NCBI GenBank assembly: GCA_005881495.1
Contig: VBHI01000312.1
Span: 9,818 to 46,441, forward strand
Length of the DNA: 36,624 nucleotides
Source of the DNA: Chloroflexota bacterium
GTDB lineage: Bacteria; Chloroflexota; Ktedonobacteria; Ktedonobacterales; Ktedonobacteraceae
Reading direction: 5' to 3'
Shown here: one piece after another, positions 26,853-35,588 of the stretch
How the letters are laid out: each line of letters opens with the position of its first letter
How positions within the stretch are numbered: position 1 is the first letter of the stretch
Translations under genes and position numbers: made by a program
Notes under the pieces: generated by a model
Told to the model about the DNA's origin: nothing
Databases searched by the model: none
Seen by the model: the letters and a program-made list of their open reading frames with translations, nothing else

Positions 26853-27314
26853 TTACTCAAATTCGAGTGTAATTTGCCGCAGACCCAGGGTGTCAAAGTG
26901 ATGGTAAGCAATAAACTGCTCGTTATCAAGCCGATTTGACCCATAAAAAGGGCCACTGATGATAAGCCATATCCAGGGAATCTGTTGTTCTGTGTTCACT
27001 CGTTGCATATTTTCGCGATCGGTGTCGCTAGCAACAGCTAAACCGCCTGGGTGGCTATGATATACCCCAATTATTTGTCCCGGTTGGGCGAGTTCAACGT
27101 CGAGCACGTCTTCGGGAGCAAATTCAAAATAGACGGGAGAATTACATATATTACGCAGTGGTTGTACGCGCTCAATATGCCAGTTTCCCAAATCGTCTAT
27201 GTGCCCTAGCAGGAGACCACATGCTTCGATAAGACGGCGCTGGAATACGTCCCTAAAGAGGGTATTCTGCGCCGTGATGCTGACCGTGGCCCGTGCACTT
27301 GGATGTTTTCGCAT
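26853..27314 (-). CDS. JAMM/MPN-domain metalloprotease-like protein
   Basis: A 153-residue protein with the full JAMM zinc-protease motif: E30 (in LIEACGLLLGH), H86-S-H88-P and, seven residues further on, S96-D-T-D99, i.e. HxH-x7-S-x2-D. Bacterial stand-alone JAMM proteins of this size remove ubiquitin-like or ThiS/MoaD-like C-terminal extensions, or act in cysteine and cofactor synthesis. No ThiS/MoaD-like or E1-like gene is beside it, so the substrate is unknown. The ribosome site is weak (GAG about 15 bases upstream). Neighbours are the zinc-ribbon protein and the GH63-like gene on the same strand. Confidence 0.85.
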   Translation of the reverse strand: MRKHPSARATVSITAQNTLFRDVFQRRLIEACGLLLGHIDDLGNWHIERVQPLRNICNSPVYFEFAPEDVLDVELAQPGQIIGVYHSHPGGLAVASDTDRENMQRVNTEQQIPWIWLIISGPFYGSNRLDNEQFIAYHHFDTLGLRQITLEFE

Positions 27315-27386
27315 AGATGCTATTAGCTCAATTCTATAAAATTGTTTACCTCTACTATATCATAAAGGATGAGGAGAAGAAATCTG

Positions 27387-30131
27387 TTACCCTGGCATCT
27401 TTGTGGCCTCGTGCATGAGAGCCTGGCCGTGACTTTCCGCGCTTTGTAAGAGAAGGAGATTGGCGACCAGGCCTGTCCAGCCCGTCTGGTGGCTGGCGCC
27501 GATGCCAGCCCCAGTATCGCCATGGAAATACTCGTAGAACAAGACCAGGTCACGCCAGTTGGGATCGCGCTGGAATTTCTCTATGGTGCCATGGACTGGC
27601 CTACGGCCATGATCGTCTCGTAGGAAGATGCTGGTCAGGCGCTTCGAAAGTGCTATGGCAATCTCTTCAAGGTTTAGGTAATTGCCGGAACCGGTGGGGA
27701 ACTCCAGCTTAAGCTGGTCACCATAAAAATGATGAAATGTCTGTAACGACTCGATAATGAGATAATTGACTGGAAACCAGATCGGGCCGCGCCAATTGGA
27801 GTTACCACCAAACAGGCCAGTGTTCGATTCTGCCGGCTCATAATCGACGCTGTGAGTTATACCATTCATCTCAAGCGTATAGGGGCGTTCCAGGTGGTAA
27901 CGCGAAAGGGCACGTAATCCGTAGGGGGAGAGGAATTCTGCCTCATCGAGCATTACCTTGAGGATACGCGGTAACTTATCGCGATTGACTATGGAGAGGA
28001 GGAGGTGTTCAGTCTGATCAGGTTCTTGCTTTCTCTCCATGTGCCTGTCAATGTCTTCCCAATTATCAATGAACCACTGCATGCGCCGCTTAAAGCTCGG
28101 CAGTTGATCCAGGAGATCAGAATCGAGAATGGTAATAGCAAACAAAGGGATCAGACCAACCATTGAGCGTACTTTGAGAGGATAGTGCGACCTGTTGTCG
28201 TGATGGAGGACATCATAGTAGAAGCCATCTTCCTCGTTCCACAACTCGAAACCGCTAGCTCCCAGGTCATTCATGGCATGGGCAATATAAATAAAATGCT
28301 CGAAGAACTTGCTGGCGATATCGCCGTAAGCCCGATTGCTTTGTGCAAGTTCCAGGGCAACCGTCAGCATATTCAGACAATACATGCCCATCCAACTCGT
28401 ACCATCTGACTGCTCGATGTGGCTCCCGTCGGGTAGGGGCTGGTTGCGATCAAAAACGCCAATATTATCCAGGCCCAGAAAGCCGCCCTGGAAGACATTC
28501 TGCCCTTCATAGTCTTTGCGATTGACCCACCAGGTAAAGTTCAGCAGGAGTTTTTGGAAGATTTTCTCCAGAAAATCACGGTCTCCTTGACCAGTCAGTT
28601 GTTGTTCGATCTTATAGACGCGATAGGCAGCCCAGGCGTGAATTGGAGGGTTTACGTCACCAAAGGTCCATTCGTAGGCGGGTATCTGTCCATTTGGATG
28701 CATATACCATTCGCGAAGCATCAGTGTTAGCTGTTCTTTGGCGAAGTCGGAGTCGATCAATGCGAAGGTAACGCAGTGAAAAGCCAGGTCCCAGGCTGCA
28801 TACCAGGGATACTCCCATTTATCCGGCATCGATATGATGTCTGCATTGTAGAGATGAGTCCACTCGTGGTTCCGTCCATTTTGTCGTTCAGGCGGTGGCG
28901 GTGGTTGGGTAGGGTCGCCGGCTAACCAGGTATTTATGTCATAGGAGTAGAATTGTTTGCCCCATAACATACCAGCAAATGCCTGGCGTTGTACATTTTG
29001 GGCATCGATTGAAATATCCGCGGGGATTACTTCCTGGTAGAATGCGTCTGCTTCGTGTATGCGTTGCATGAATATCTCCATGAATGTTTCATCGAAAGGG
29101 AGCAGGTCTTGAGGTGCCTGCCTGGTAAGTCGAAGATGTATCACGCGTGTCTCTCCGGGGGCGAGAGCGAGATGATACTGGGCGGCCACCTTTGTGCCCA
29201 CCTGAGCAGGGTTGATCGCGTCCTGTTGGCCATGGAGAAGATAGTTGTTGATACTGTCTTTCACATAGGGGATGTTGTTAGGAATGCCGTAGAGTCGTTC
29301 TGTATTGGTTTCATTTTCAGTAAAGAGCAGAAAAGGTGCTCCCGCACAGTAGAGCCAGTATTCCCCATCGTTTGTGCCTGTGCCCACAGCAGGGTCTCCG
29401 TTGCTATTGTTCATGGTAGCATTAATGACGGTATATGCCTGATTGGAAGGGGGGTATGCTGCCTCATAGCAACTGAATGATGGGCGGGGGGCGCCTACTT
29501 TCCATGACCAGGTATTGCGAAACCAGAGTGTTGGCAGCAGGTCAAGCACAGCCTCCTCTGGCCCGTGGTTGATGATCGTGAAGCGGATCAGAATATCTTC
29601 TGGACCAGCCTTGGCATATTCGACAAACACATCGAAATAGCGATCTTCGTTAAAAATACCGGTGTCAATTAATTCGTATTCGGGGCTTCCACGACCACGA
29701 CGCCGATTCTCCTCAACTAGCTGGGCATAAGGATACTCAGCCTGAGGATATTTATAGAGGTATTTCATATAACTGTGGGTAGGGGTGTTGTCGAGATAGT
29801 AGTAGTACTCTTTCACATCTTCGCCGTGATTGCCCTCTTCGCAGGTCAAGCCAAAGAGACGCTCTTTTAGAATGGGGTCGTGACCATTCCACAAGGCAAG
29901 GGCAAAACAAAGTTGCTGGTGGCGGTCACTAATACCCGCCAACCCATCTTCTCCCCAGCGGTACGCTTTGGAGCGCGCGTGATCGTGAGGGAAGTAATCC
30001 CAGGCTGTGCCATTGGCACTGTAATCTTCACGGACTGTTCCCCAGGCACGTTCACTCAGATAGGGGCCCCATCGTTTCCAATAAATGGTGCGTTCTCGTG
30101 ATTGTTGAAGCCTCTGTTGCTCAGCTGTCAT
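27387..30131 (-). CDS. GH63/MGH1-like glycosidase
   Basis: A 914-residue cytoplasmic protein without a signal peptide, AAGGGA about ten bases before the ATG. The N-terminus ([20 protein letters not shown], then [20 protein letters not shown]) and the (alpha/alpha)6-barrel segments ([60 protein letters not shown]) match the bacterial GH63-type glucosidase family. Acidic residues in AAWDLAFH and in the [12 protein letters not shown] region are likely catalytic or binding sites. Relatives hydrolyse alpha-glucosides such as glucosylglycerate or mannosylglycerate, which suggests compatible-solute or glycogen-type turnover; the substrate is not shown by sequence. The HAD gene lies 23 bases upstream on the same strand and is probably co-transcribed. 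Confidence 0.85.
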   Translation of the reverse strand: MTAEQQRLQQSRERTIYWKRWGPYLSERAWGTVREDYSANGTAWDYFPHDHARSKAYRWGEDGLAGISDRHQQLCFALALWNGHDPILKERLFGLTCEEGNHGEDVKEYYYYLDNTPTHSYMKYLYKYPQAEYPYAQLVEENRRRGRGSPEYELIDTGIFNEDRYFDVFVEYAKAGPEDILIRFTIINHGPEEAVLDLLPTLWFRNTWSWKVGAPRPSFSCYEAAYPPSNQAYTVINATMNNSNGDPAVGTGTNDGEYWLYCAGAPFLLFTENETNTERLYGIPNNIPYVKDSINNYLLHGQQDAINPAQVGTKVAAQYHLALAPGETRVIHLRLTRQAPQDLLPFDETFMEIFMQRIHEADAFYQEVIPADISIDAQNVQRQAFAGMLWGKQFYSYDINTWLAGDPTQPPPPPERQNGRNHEWTHLYNADIISMPDKWEYPWYAAWDLAFHCVTFALIDSDFAKEQLTLMLREWYMHPNGQIPAYEWTFGDVNPPIHAWAAYRVYKIEQQLTGQGDRDFLEKIFQKLLLNFTWWVNRKDYEGQNVFQGGFLGLDNIGVFDRNQPLPDGSHIEQSDGTSWMGMYCLNMLTVALELAQSNRAYGDIASKFFEHFIYIAHAMNDLGASGFELWNEEDGFYYDVLHHDNRSHYPLKVRSMVGLIPLFAITILDSDLLDQLPSFKRRMQWFIDNWEDIDRHMERKQEPDQTEHLLLSIVNRDKLPRILKVMLDEAEFLSPYGLRALSRYHLERPYTLEMNGITHSVDYEPAESNTGLFGGNSNWRGPIWFPVNYLIIESLQTFHHFYGDQLKLEFPTGSGNYLNLEEIAIALSKRLTSIFLRDDHGRRPVHGTIEKFQRDPNWRDLVLFYEYFHGDTGAGIGASHQTGWTGLVANLLLLQSAESHGQALMHEATKMPG

Positions 30132-30154
30132 GCATTGAATCCCTTCTCCAGCTC

Positions 30155-30829
30155 TTAATGGGTACCAAAAAATTGTTCTGCTTTATAATTGCGTAAGTCT
30201 CCAATGTGCGGGACCGTGATATCTGGTGCGAAGCCAGGCGGCAGAGGACCTGCCGCATATTTACCTTGCTTGATGAAAACTGTTGTCAGGCGGTTTCCCA
30301 TGATTGCTTCGGAGTCGTAAAGTATCTGTGGTTTATCATCAATCATCGCGTAGTGATCGGCAGGATATTGTGCCGTGACTTCGTCTAAGTGTTGTTGTTT
30401 ATGAATATAGAGTAATACACGTCCTTCAACAGCATCGGCCAGGTTACTGGAGAAAATCTTCTCTGCCTGGAAGAACATGTCGCCATCTGAAACGATAACT
30501 GTCAGTCCAATGCTGTGGAGGTATGCTAGTGTTTCGAGCGTGTAGGGATAGAGCGCCTTGAAGAAGGGATAGTTGTCAAAAATGGAATGAACGTGTTGAT
30601 ACGTCTGTTCATCTAATTCCGCTAGCGATGTTTGTTCACGGAGTCTTTTCAGCGCAAGTGGAATATTGACGACTTCGCCCTCCAGTCGCACCTGCTCATA
30701 AATATCCCAAAAGCGAGCAGTCAAGGTCGGTCCCAACTCAACTTGAATATGTGCGTCGAAGTCGTTTTTTACATCATCGTTAGCAATCAGCGTGTTGTCG
30801 ACATCTATCAAAAACACGAGTGTTGGCAT
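30155..30829 (-). CDS. HAD-superfamily hydrolase
   Basis: A 224-residue phosphatase-like protein. ATG 30829 is chosen for AAAGGG nine bases upstream; the frame extends 32 codons further without family character. Motif I is DVDNTL (nucleophile D9, general acid D11), motif II is VIVSDGD, and motif III/IV is AMIDDKP with the acidic pair. A helical cap lies between motifs I and II (about residues 20-85). It probably dephosphorylates a small metabolite. It sits immediately upstream of the GH63-like glycosidase, so a sugar-phosphate or phospho-compatible-solute substrate would make sense (inference). Confidence 0.82.
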   Translation of the reverse strand: MPTLVFLIDVDNTLIANDDVKNDFDAHIQVELGPTLTARFWDIYEQVRLEGEVVNIPLALKRLREQTSLAELDEQTYQHVHSIFDNYPFFKALYPYTLETLAYLHSIGLTVIVSDGDMFFQAEKIFSSNLADAVEGRVLLYIHKQQHLDEVTAQYPADHYAMIDDKPQILYDSEAIMGNRLTTVFIKQGKYAAGPLPPGFAPDITVPHIGDLRNYKAEQFFGTH

Positions 30830-31202
30830 GTATGTTATCCCTTTCTCATAGCTGCGTGTTACAAAAGTATGTTGTTTACAGTATAAGGCGCTGTCAAGCC
30901 ACGACACTTGAAAAGAATAAGTCAAAAAGGTTTTGTGTACTTATCATACACTTTCTCTATCTTTCCGTCTAATGTGAACTGGCTCCGGTTGAGGTGCGTC
31001 GGGAAAGCTGGTATATACTGCTAAAGGCTAATGCAAATGTAGGAAGAAGGATAAAAGGCTGAGGTCTTTTCTGTTGCTGCGAGTGAGAAAGCATGGTACA
31101 CTCTTGAAGTAGATTTGTTCCCTGGAAAAATTATGGTGATATCTTTTTGAAATAGAAAGAGTGGTCTTTCTAGTAGAGTGAATGGTAACGAATAGAGATA
31201 GT

Positions 31203-31568
31203 ATGAAGGTGATCTTTCGCAGTAGAGATTTTGCCAGTATAGAAGGTATTGGCTATGGCTTCAACAACCGGCGTCCAGCTGTGCAAGCCTGGCATTATCT
31301 AGGAAGGGTGCAGCACATGAAGTGGGAGGGCTGGTATGAATGCTATTGGGAGGGTGATGAGCTTGTATGGATGGTGCATGGCGATGAGCGATTGTTTGGC
31401 CTCGCCGCAGCCCTTAAATCAAAAGGTATTGGGGTTGAAGTCAAACAGGATAACGAAGCTAGCGCTTCTACCTACGGTCAGGACGGATGTAAGGAAGTGT
31501 TTGAAAGCCATCCGTCCAACGAAGCTAGCGCTTCTACCTACGGTCAGGACGGATGTAAGGAAGTATGA
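31203..31568 (+). CDS. hypothetical small protein with a repeat-derived tail
   Basis: 121 residues from ATG 31203 (MKVIFRSRDF); an ATG at 31182 in the same frame is an alternative, and neither has a good ribosome site. Residues 1 to about 83 look like a globular alpha/beta domain rich in Trp and Gly (WHYLGRVQHMKWEGWYECYW; LVWMVHGDERLFGLAAALKS). I do not recognise a family. The remaining 38 residues are two copies of NEASASTYGQDGCKEV separated by FESHPS and come from a DNA repeat (31452-31564). The stop overlaps the start of the ATP-grasp gene (ATGA), implying coupled translation. Confidence 0.5.
   Translation: MKVIFRSRDFASIEGIGYGFNNRRPAVQAWHYLGRVQHMKWEGWYECYWEGDELVWMVHGDERLFGLAAALKSKGIGVEVKQDNEASASTYGQDGCKEVFESHPSNEASASTYGQDGCKEV
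31452..31564 (+). repeat. 47-bp direct repeat, two copies, 66-bp period, in coding frame
   Basis: A 47-bp unit beginning AACGAAGCTAGCGCTTCTAC and ending GGATGTAAGGAAGT is present at 31452-31498 and 31518-31564, identical in both copies. The 19-bp spacer makes the period 66 bp (22 codons). GGACGGAT (31481-31488) pairs with ATCCGTCC (31510-31517), and GAAGC-TAGC-GCTTC is a small hairpin within each unit. The second copy ends at the start codon of the ATP-grasp gene and supplies its AAGGAAG ribosome site. Confidence 0.92.
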
Positions 31569-32851
31569 CTGAAACGAACCTGGGAAACGAAGAAAAGAAA
31601 CGGGTTATATTACTGATGTCTCCTGCTACCTATCGAGGAGGAGCGTTTTTAAGTGCCGCCAAACGGCTAAATCTCGAAGTAGTAGTTGGCATAGATCTGC
31701 CTGAGACGCTTGCTGAATATTGGCATGTTCCTCTTGGTGTTGATTTTACGGCACCACAGGCATCTGTACAAACAATTGTTGAATACGCACAAGAGCATCC
31801 TATTGCGGCGATCCTCTCTGTGGATGATGCTGCCAGTGAACTGGCTGCCTTCGCCAGCGAGGCTTTGGGGTTGGCACATAACTCACCGAAAGCAGCTGAG
31901 GCAGCGCGCGACAAATTGTTAATGCGCTCTTTGATGTCAAAAGGTGGTGCGCCATGTCCCGTTTTTCGTCCCTTCTCTCTAAGCGCTGACCCCGCCTGGG
32001 TCGCTACACAAGTGACCTATCCTTGTGTGGTCAAACCTCTGCGCCTCTCTGGCAGTAGAGGTGTGATCCGTGCCAATAACCCTGATGAACTTGTGGCGGC
32101 CTTCAACCGCACAAGCCGTCTTCTGCTTTCTGAGGGGTGTTCAAAGCATGACTCCTTGCTAGTTGAAGACTTCATTCCCGGTTTTGAGGTCGCCCTGGAG
32201 GGTATTCTTACGCGGGGTCAATTGAAAGTGCTGGCCCTTTTTGATAATCCGGACCCGTTGGATGGCCCTTTTTTTGAGGAAACTATCTATGTCACACCAT
32301 CACGTTTGCCTGTAAAGGTGCAGGAAGAGATTGCCAGATGCGTAACAATAGGAGCAGCTTCTCTAGAGCTGAGAGAAGGTCCTGTGCATGCTGAGCTTCG
32401 TGTCAACGAGCAGGGGCCCTGGATGCTTGAAATTGCTGGCCGTTCCATTGGAGGTCTCTGCTCGACGATACTGGAGTTTGGCGCTGGTATGTGCCTGGAG
32501 GAACTTATATTGCGCCAGGCAATAGGAGATGAAATCACCTCTATAGAGCGTGAGGGGTATGCAGCTGGCGTGATGATGATTCCTATTCCAACAGCTGGTA
32601 TGCTCAAAGCTGTGTATGGAGTAGATGATGCGCTGACTGTACCCCAGATTACTGGCGTCGAGATTACCGCGAAGCTGCATCACCCTCTTGTACCATTGCC
32701 TGAAGGAGCAAGTTATCTCGGTTTTATCTTTGCACGAGGAGATGGCCCAGCCGAAGTGGAAACGGCGATTCGTCAAGCACATAGTTTATTGAGGTTCGAT
32801 ATCAGAAGAGAGATTCCTGTACTCAACAGTATGGCAACTGCTCTTCAGTAG
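31565..32851 (+). CDS. ATP-grasp domain ligase
   Basis: A 428-residue ATP-grasp enzyme, the fold that activates a carboxylate as acyl-phosphate for attack by an amine or thiol. A preATP-grasp segment (KRVILLMSPATYRGGAFLSA) is followed by ARDKLLMRSLMSKGGAPCPV, the ATP lysine in YPCVVKPLRLSGSRGV, the hinge SLLVEDFIPGFEVALEG, and the metal-binding end HAELRVNEQGPWMLEIAGRS with IGGLCS. The usual Asn after the last Glu (ExN) is replaced: LEIAGR. The start is set by a repeat-derived AAGGAAG only three bases away, shorter than usual, and by ATGA overlap with the upstream gene. It is followed by a polysaccharide deacetylase. Substrate unknown; peptide or sugar-acid ligation is possible. Confidence 0.83.
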   Translation: MTETNLGNEEKKRVILLMSPATYRGGAFLSAAKRLNLEVVVGIDLPETLAEYWHVPLGVDFTAPQASVQTIVEYAQEHPIAAILSVDDAASELAAFASEALGLAHNSPKAAEAARDKLLMRSLMSKGGAPCPVFRPFSLSADPAWVATQVTYPCVVKPLRLSGSRGVIRANNPDELVAAFNRTSRLLLSEGCSKHDSLLVEDFIPGFEVALEGILTRGQLKVLALFDNPDPLDGPFFEETIYVTPSRLPVKVQEEIARCVTIGAASLELREGPVHAELRVNEQGPWMLEIAGRSIGGLCSTILEFGAGMCLEELILRQAIGDEITSIEREGYAAGVMMIPIPTAGMLKAVYGVDDALTVPQITGVEITAKLHHPLVPLPEGASYLGFIFARGDGPAEVETAIRQAHSLLRFDIRREIPVLNSMATALQ

Positions 32852-32889
32852 AGAAACATCTACCAGGAGATAATGCTCGCAATGGTATC

Positions 32890-32918
32890 TCAACATTGGT
32901 AAATACCGGCTTCCCGTA
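32890..32918 (+). repeat. leader repeat copy 1 (CAACATTGGTAAA type)
   Basis: A 29-bp segment 25/29 identical to 35467-35495, with weaker similarity for about 18 bases upstream. It ends 94 bases before the ATG of the deacetylase gene. One frame reads YLNIGKYR, matching DLNIGKNR in copy 2, so both may be decayed N-termini of the same gene family. Confidence 0.65.
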
Positions 32919-32993
32919 TGAAGTAAGGCATTCTTACAATACACACACGTAATTGTATGAGCATGTGTATTGTAAGTTAGGAACATACTTCAT
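32918..32993 (+). repeat. long nested inverted repeat in the deacetylase leader
   Basis: ATGAAGTA (32918-32925) pairs with TACTTCAT (32986-32993), and inside it CTTACAATACACA (32933-32945) pairs perfectly with TGTGTATTGTAAG (32964-32976) across an 18-base loop. No T-run follows, so it is not an intrinsic terminator. It ends 18 bases before the deacetylase ATG, leaving the weak AGCGGGA ribosome site just outside the structure. A small MITE-like insertion or a translation-control hairpin are both possible. Confidence 0.75.
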
Positions 32994-33011
32994 TGGGATG
33001 AGCGGGAACAT

Positions 33012-34352
33012 ATGAATCTTGTTGCTTACTCAATCAGGACAAAGGGCGTTCATAGTTTTGCACGAAGGCTGGGGACAGTATTTACCCGGTTCGGCTTTTC
33101 AGAGGCCTCGACACGGCGGTCCTTGCATACGATTATTGGTTCACTTCAACTGTACAATACAGCCCCAACATTCTTTATTCCCGCAGTAGTACTGCGCCGT
33201 CATCCCTCGCTCATTGCCGAGATAGCCTCCCGTGGCGCTGAAATAGGCATTCATGGGTACGTTCACAATGATTATCGTTCTTTGAATAAACATAAGCAGT
33301 ATGAGCAAACTCAGCAAGCTATTTCCATTTTTCAGAAAACTCAGATAGTATTTCAGGGATTTCGCAACCCCTATCTTGGATGGACAGAAGAATCACTCGA
33401 TGTTTATACTGATCTCGGTTTTGCCTATGAGAGCAACGAAGCTGTCATTCACGATGTCATTGATCTCGAACGCCTTCCACTCCAATTGAAAGACAGTTAT
33501 GAAAAATCGCTGGCCCTTTTTCAAGCTATCCCTTGCAGCATGCATTCAGTACGTCCTCATTTTGAAGGGTCGCTCCTGCGCATTCCGACGAGCATTCCAG
33601 ACGATGAGATGCTATTTGATCGCCTGTATATTACAAACCCGGCAGAGATGGGAGATATCTGGTGCAGAGTGATGCAACGAGTCTATGAACTCAGTGGGCT
33701 TTATGCACTCAATCTTCATCCAGAACGCGGTATCCTCTGCAAACGGGCCCTCGATAGTCTGTTATGCTATGCCGTCACCCGCCCCCTTCCAGTCTGGTTA
33801 GCTCGTTTGCAGGATGTTGCTCAATGGTGGAAGGAGCGCAGGCAGTTCAGACTAAACGTCACCCCAGTTACAGCCAATTGCTGGCACGTCGAGGCCACCT
33901 GTACTCCTCGTGCCACGATCCTGGCACGCTATCTTACGGTAGAAATCCAGCCAACAAGCCCTTGGTCATATCCCGATGTCCTCGTAGAGTCTCGCTGCTT
34001 CACAGTGAGGGCAGCTCGTTGTCCATGTATCGGTATCTCACAGCAAACACCTCAACAGGTAGCTGATTTCCTCCACGAACAAGGATACCCACATGTCTAC
34101 TGCACTCAGGAAAATAGCCACATGTATGCCTTGTATGTTGATATCCCTGAAGGATTGGGAAAAACACGTGAGGAACAGTTGGAGCGCTCTAGCACACTTG
34201 TGCAGGAGATCGAAACGCTAGAAGCACCTCTTCTTCGTTTTGGGTGTTGGCCTGATGAGTGCCATGCTGCACTCTCGATTACTGGAGATATTGACTCGGT
34301 GACGGTGCAAGATTTCTTTCTGCGCGTCCTTGAAGTGCATCAACATGCTTAA
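33012..34352 (+). CDS. polysaccharide deacetylase (NodB-type) family protein, apparently permuted
   Basis: A 446-residue protein; the ATG follows AGCGGGA by four bases. NodB-type elements are seen: TAPTFFIPAVVLRRHP, EIASRGAEIGIHGYVHNDY (the metal-binding HxxxH pair), GFRNPYLGWTEESLDVYTDL (the R-x-P-Y motif) and LYALNLHPERG (the late LxxH motif). The expected first motif (TFDDG) is missing ahead of TFFIP; an Asp-rich strand of that kind, LSITGDIDSVTVQDF, is instead at the very C-terminus (about residues 425-440). A region of about 130 residues between (about 290-420) is unassigned. The protein would remove acetyl groups from a surface polysaccharide or peptidoglycan. There is no signal peptide. 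It follows the ATP-grasp gene and precedes flippase and glycosyltransferase sequences. Confidence 0.75.
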   Translation: MNLVAYSIRTKGVHSFARRLGTVFTRFGFSEASTRRSLHTIIGSLQLYNTAPTFFIPAVVLRRHPSLIAEIASRGAEIGIHGYVHNDYRSLNKHKQYEQTQQAISIFQKTQIVFQGFRNPYLGWTEESLDVYTDLGFAYESNEAVIHDVIDLERLPLQLKDSYEKSLALFQAIPCSMHSVRPHFEGSLLRIPTSIPDDEMLFDRLYITNPAEMGDIWCRVMQRVYELSGLYALNLHPERGILCKRALDSLLCYAVTRPLPVWLARLQDVAQWWKERRQFRLNVTPVTANCWHVEATCTPRATILARYLTVEIQPTSPWSYPDVLVESRCFTVRAARCPCIGISQQTPQQVADFLHEQGYPHVYCTQENSHMYALYVDIPEGLGKTREEQLERSSTLVQEIETLEAPLLRFGCWPDECHAALSITGDIDSVTVQDFFLRVLEVHQHA

Positions 34353-34425
34353 GCGCAGTCTACACTTCCAGTTACAGACTCTGCAGGGCGTATAACTCTC
34401 TCCTTCGATGGAGGAATACAATCAG

Positions 34426-34587
34426 ATGGCAATCTCTCGGGAAGTTATTGCAGTGTTTACCAGAACGGGCATTGTACTGGTGAATATGGTATTTGGAGTG
34501 CTGGGCCCGGGTCATAAAGCCAAGCTTGACCCTCCCTTTGTACCAAATAACTCTCTCTTTCAGGGATGCAGTGGTTTTGATTTATAA
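34426..34587 (+). pseudogene. possible N-terminal remnant of a polysaccharide flippase gene
   Basis: A 53-codon frame from ATG 34426 with GGAGGA about ten bases upstream reads MAISREVIAVFTRTGIVLVN then MVFGVLGPG, resembling the first membrane helix of Wzx-type oligosaccharide flippases (helix followed by LARxLGPxGKG). After that point the sequence is no longer family-like and ends at TAA 34585-34587, inside the 3' end of the opposite-strand YdcF-like gene. It looks like a flippase gene truncated by the arrival of that gene. The match is short, so this is a suggestion. Confidence 0.4.
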
Positions 34588-35225
34588 CGTCTTGCATAAA
34601 AATCTAAAATGCCCTGTTTTTCTCTTTTCAATCTTGCTGCCATGCTAGGAGTATGATAAAGTTCCCTAATAATTGGCTTAAGTTCAGGTATTATTTGACC
34701 AATAAATTTATCAGATGAGATGAGGATTATATGCCTTTCTTCTACTGTTAAGCCTTGTGCATCAAACAAAGTGAGTGCTCTTGGTAAATGCCAAGAACTT
34801 GATATCAGACCAATTTCTGAGCACCGTTTAAATTGTTCTGTTCGAAGTAATTTAGCGACTTCAATGGCGTTTTCTAAGGTATTTAAAGACACGCCTTCTT
34901 CAGTGATGCACTCTGCCGGAACACCGCAATCTATCATTTCAGCTTTCATTACAGCGGCTTCAGTAGGAGCATCAGGATTAGGGTGCGTTTTGCCTGTGGA
35001 AACGATGAAATGAGAAACTAGTCCCCAATGATAAAACATCGTTGCGGTTACTACTCTTCCATACCCGCCAAAGCTTTTTTCTGTACCCTCTTCATAGGGT
35101 GTAGAAGCATATATACCATTTACTAGTCTGATATTCCCCCCCAATACCACCGCCACATCAAAGCTATAATGTGGCTTATTTTCCGTTTCTCTTTCTTGAA
35201 ATCTTGTTGCTGCTATGACACTCAT
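34560..35225 (-). CDS. YdcF-like (DUF218) protein
   Basis: A 221-residue protein with the DUF218 core: VAVVLGGNIRLVNGIYAS, then ATMFYHWGLVSHFIVSTGKT, then TEAAVMKAEMIDCGVPAECI with TEEGVSLNTLENA, and LISSSWHLPRALTLF. The E-E-x-S-x-NTxEN and SSxWHxPRA motifs are the diagnostic ones. There is no N-terminal membrane anchor. DUF218 proteins act in envelope or polysaccharide metabolism and can bind SAM-like ligands, but the reaction is not settled. The gene is on the opposite strand to its neighbours and visibly more AT-rich, with many AAA/ATT/TTA codons, which suggests a recent transfer. Its 3' end overlaps the flippase-like remnant. Confidence 0.8.
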   Translation of the reverse strand: MSVIAATRFQERETENKPHYSFDVAVVLGGNIRLVNGIYASTPYEEGTEKSFGGYGRVVTATMFYHWGLVSHFIVSTGKTHPNPDAPTEAAVMKAEMIDCGVPAECITEEGVSLNTLENAIEVAKLLRTEQFKRCSEIGLISSSWHLPRALTLFDAQGLTVEERHIILISSDKFIGQIIPELKPIIRELYHTPSMAARLKREKQGILDFYARRYKSKPLHP

Positions 35226-35588
35226 GTTTTGTCCAGTTAGTAATCAGGTTACTATTTACATTTTCAGTAACAAACCAAATTCAGCGGGGATTGCAGATTG
35301 CAGTACTTTGTACTCTAAAAGTACCTTCTGCGTATGCCAATGAAGTGTTCGTAAAGGTAGAGGATCAGTTAAGTTCTACAAAGAAAGAACAGAGAAATGC
35401 GCGTATTCTGAGGCAGCGAGAAAGGATGAGGAATAGACACCATGATACAACTTTCGCAACGCGACCTCAACATTGGTAAAAACCGGATTCTCATAGACAA
35501 GATTTTATGCTTAATTGGAAGATAAGTCTATAGATCCTTGTTTACTGGTTGTTATTGACAGCACCTTTTACTTTCAGAGGGGATAGGG
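35226..35588. other. intergenic region before the glycosyltransferase gene
   Basis: 363 bases with no convincing full gene. It holds the upstream region of the YdcF-like gene, an open stretch from TTG 35291 with no family likeness, and a 27-codon frame (ATG 35442 to TAA 35525, GAGG ten bases upstream) reading MIQLSQRDLNIGKNRILIDK and then LCLIGR. That frame covers leader repeat copy 2 and looks like the N-terminus of a lost gene. ATAGAC/GTCTAT at about 35493-35530 can form a weak stem. Confidence 0.4.
35467..35495 (+). repeat. leader repeat copy 2 (CAACATTGGTAAA type)
   Basis: 25/29 identical to 32890-32918. It ends 94 bases before the GTG start at 35589, exactly the same distance as copy 1 from its downstream start. 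Here the frame is still open (DLNIGKNRILID). Confidence 0.65.

Noticed and set aside
26610..26939. 109-codon plus-strand ORF across the zinc-ribbon gene start
   Set aside because: Overlaps the start and promoter of a real minus-strand gene and the JAMM gene end; composition is not protein-like.
35291..35479. 62-codon plus-strand ORF from TTG
   Set aside because: No good ribosome site, no recognisable domain and odd composition; it overlaps the more family-like 27-codon frame.
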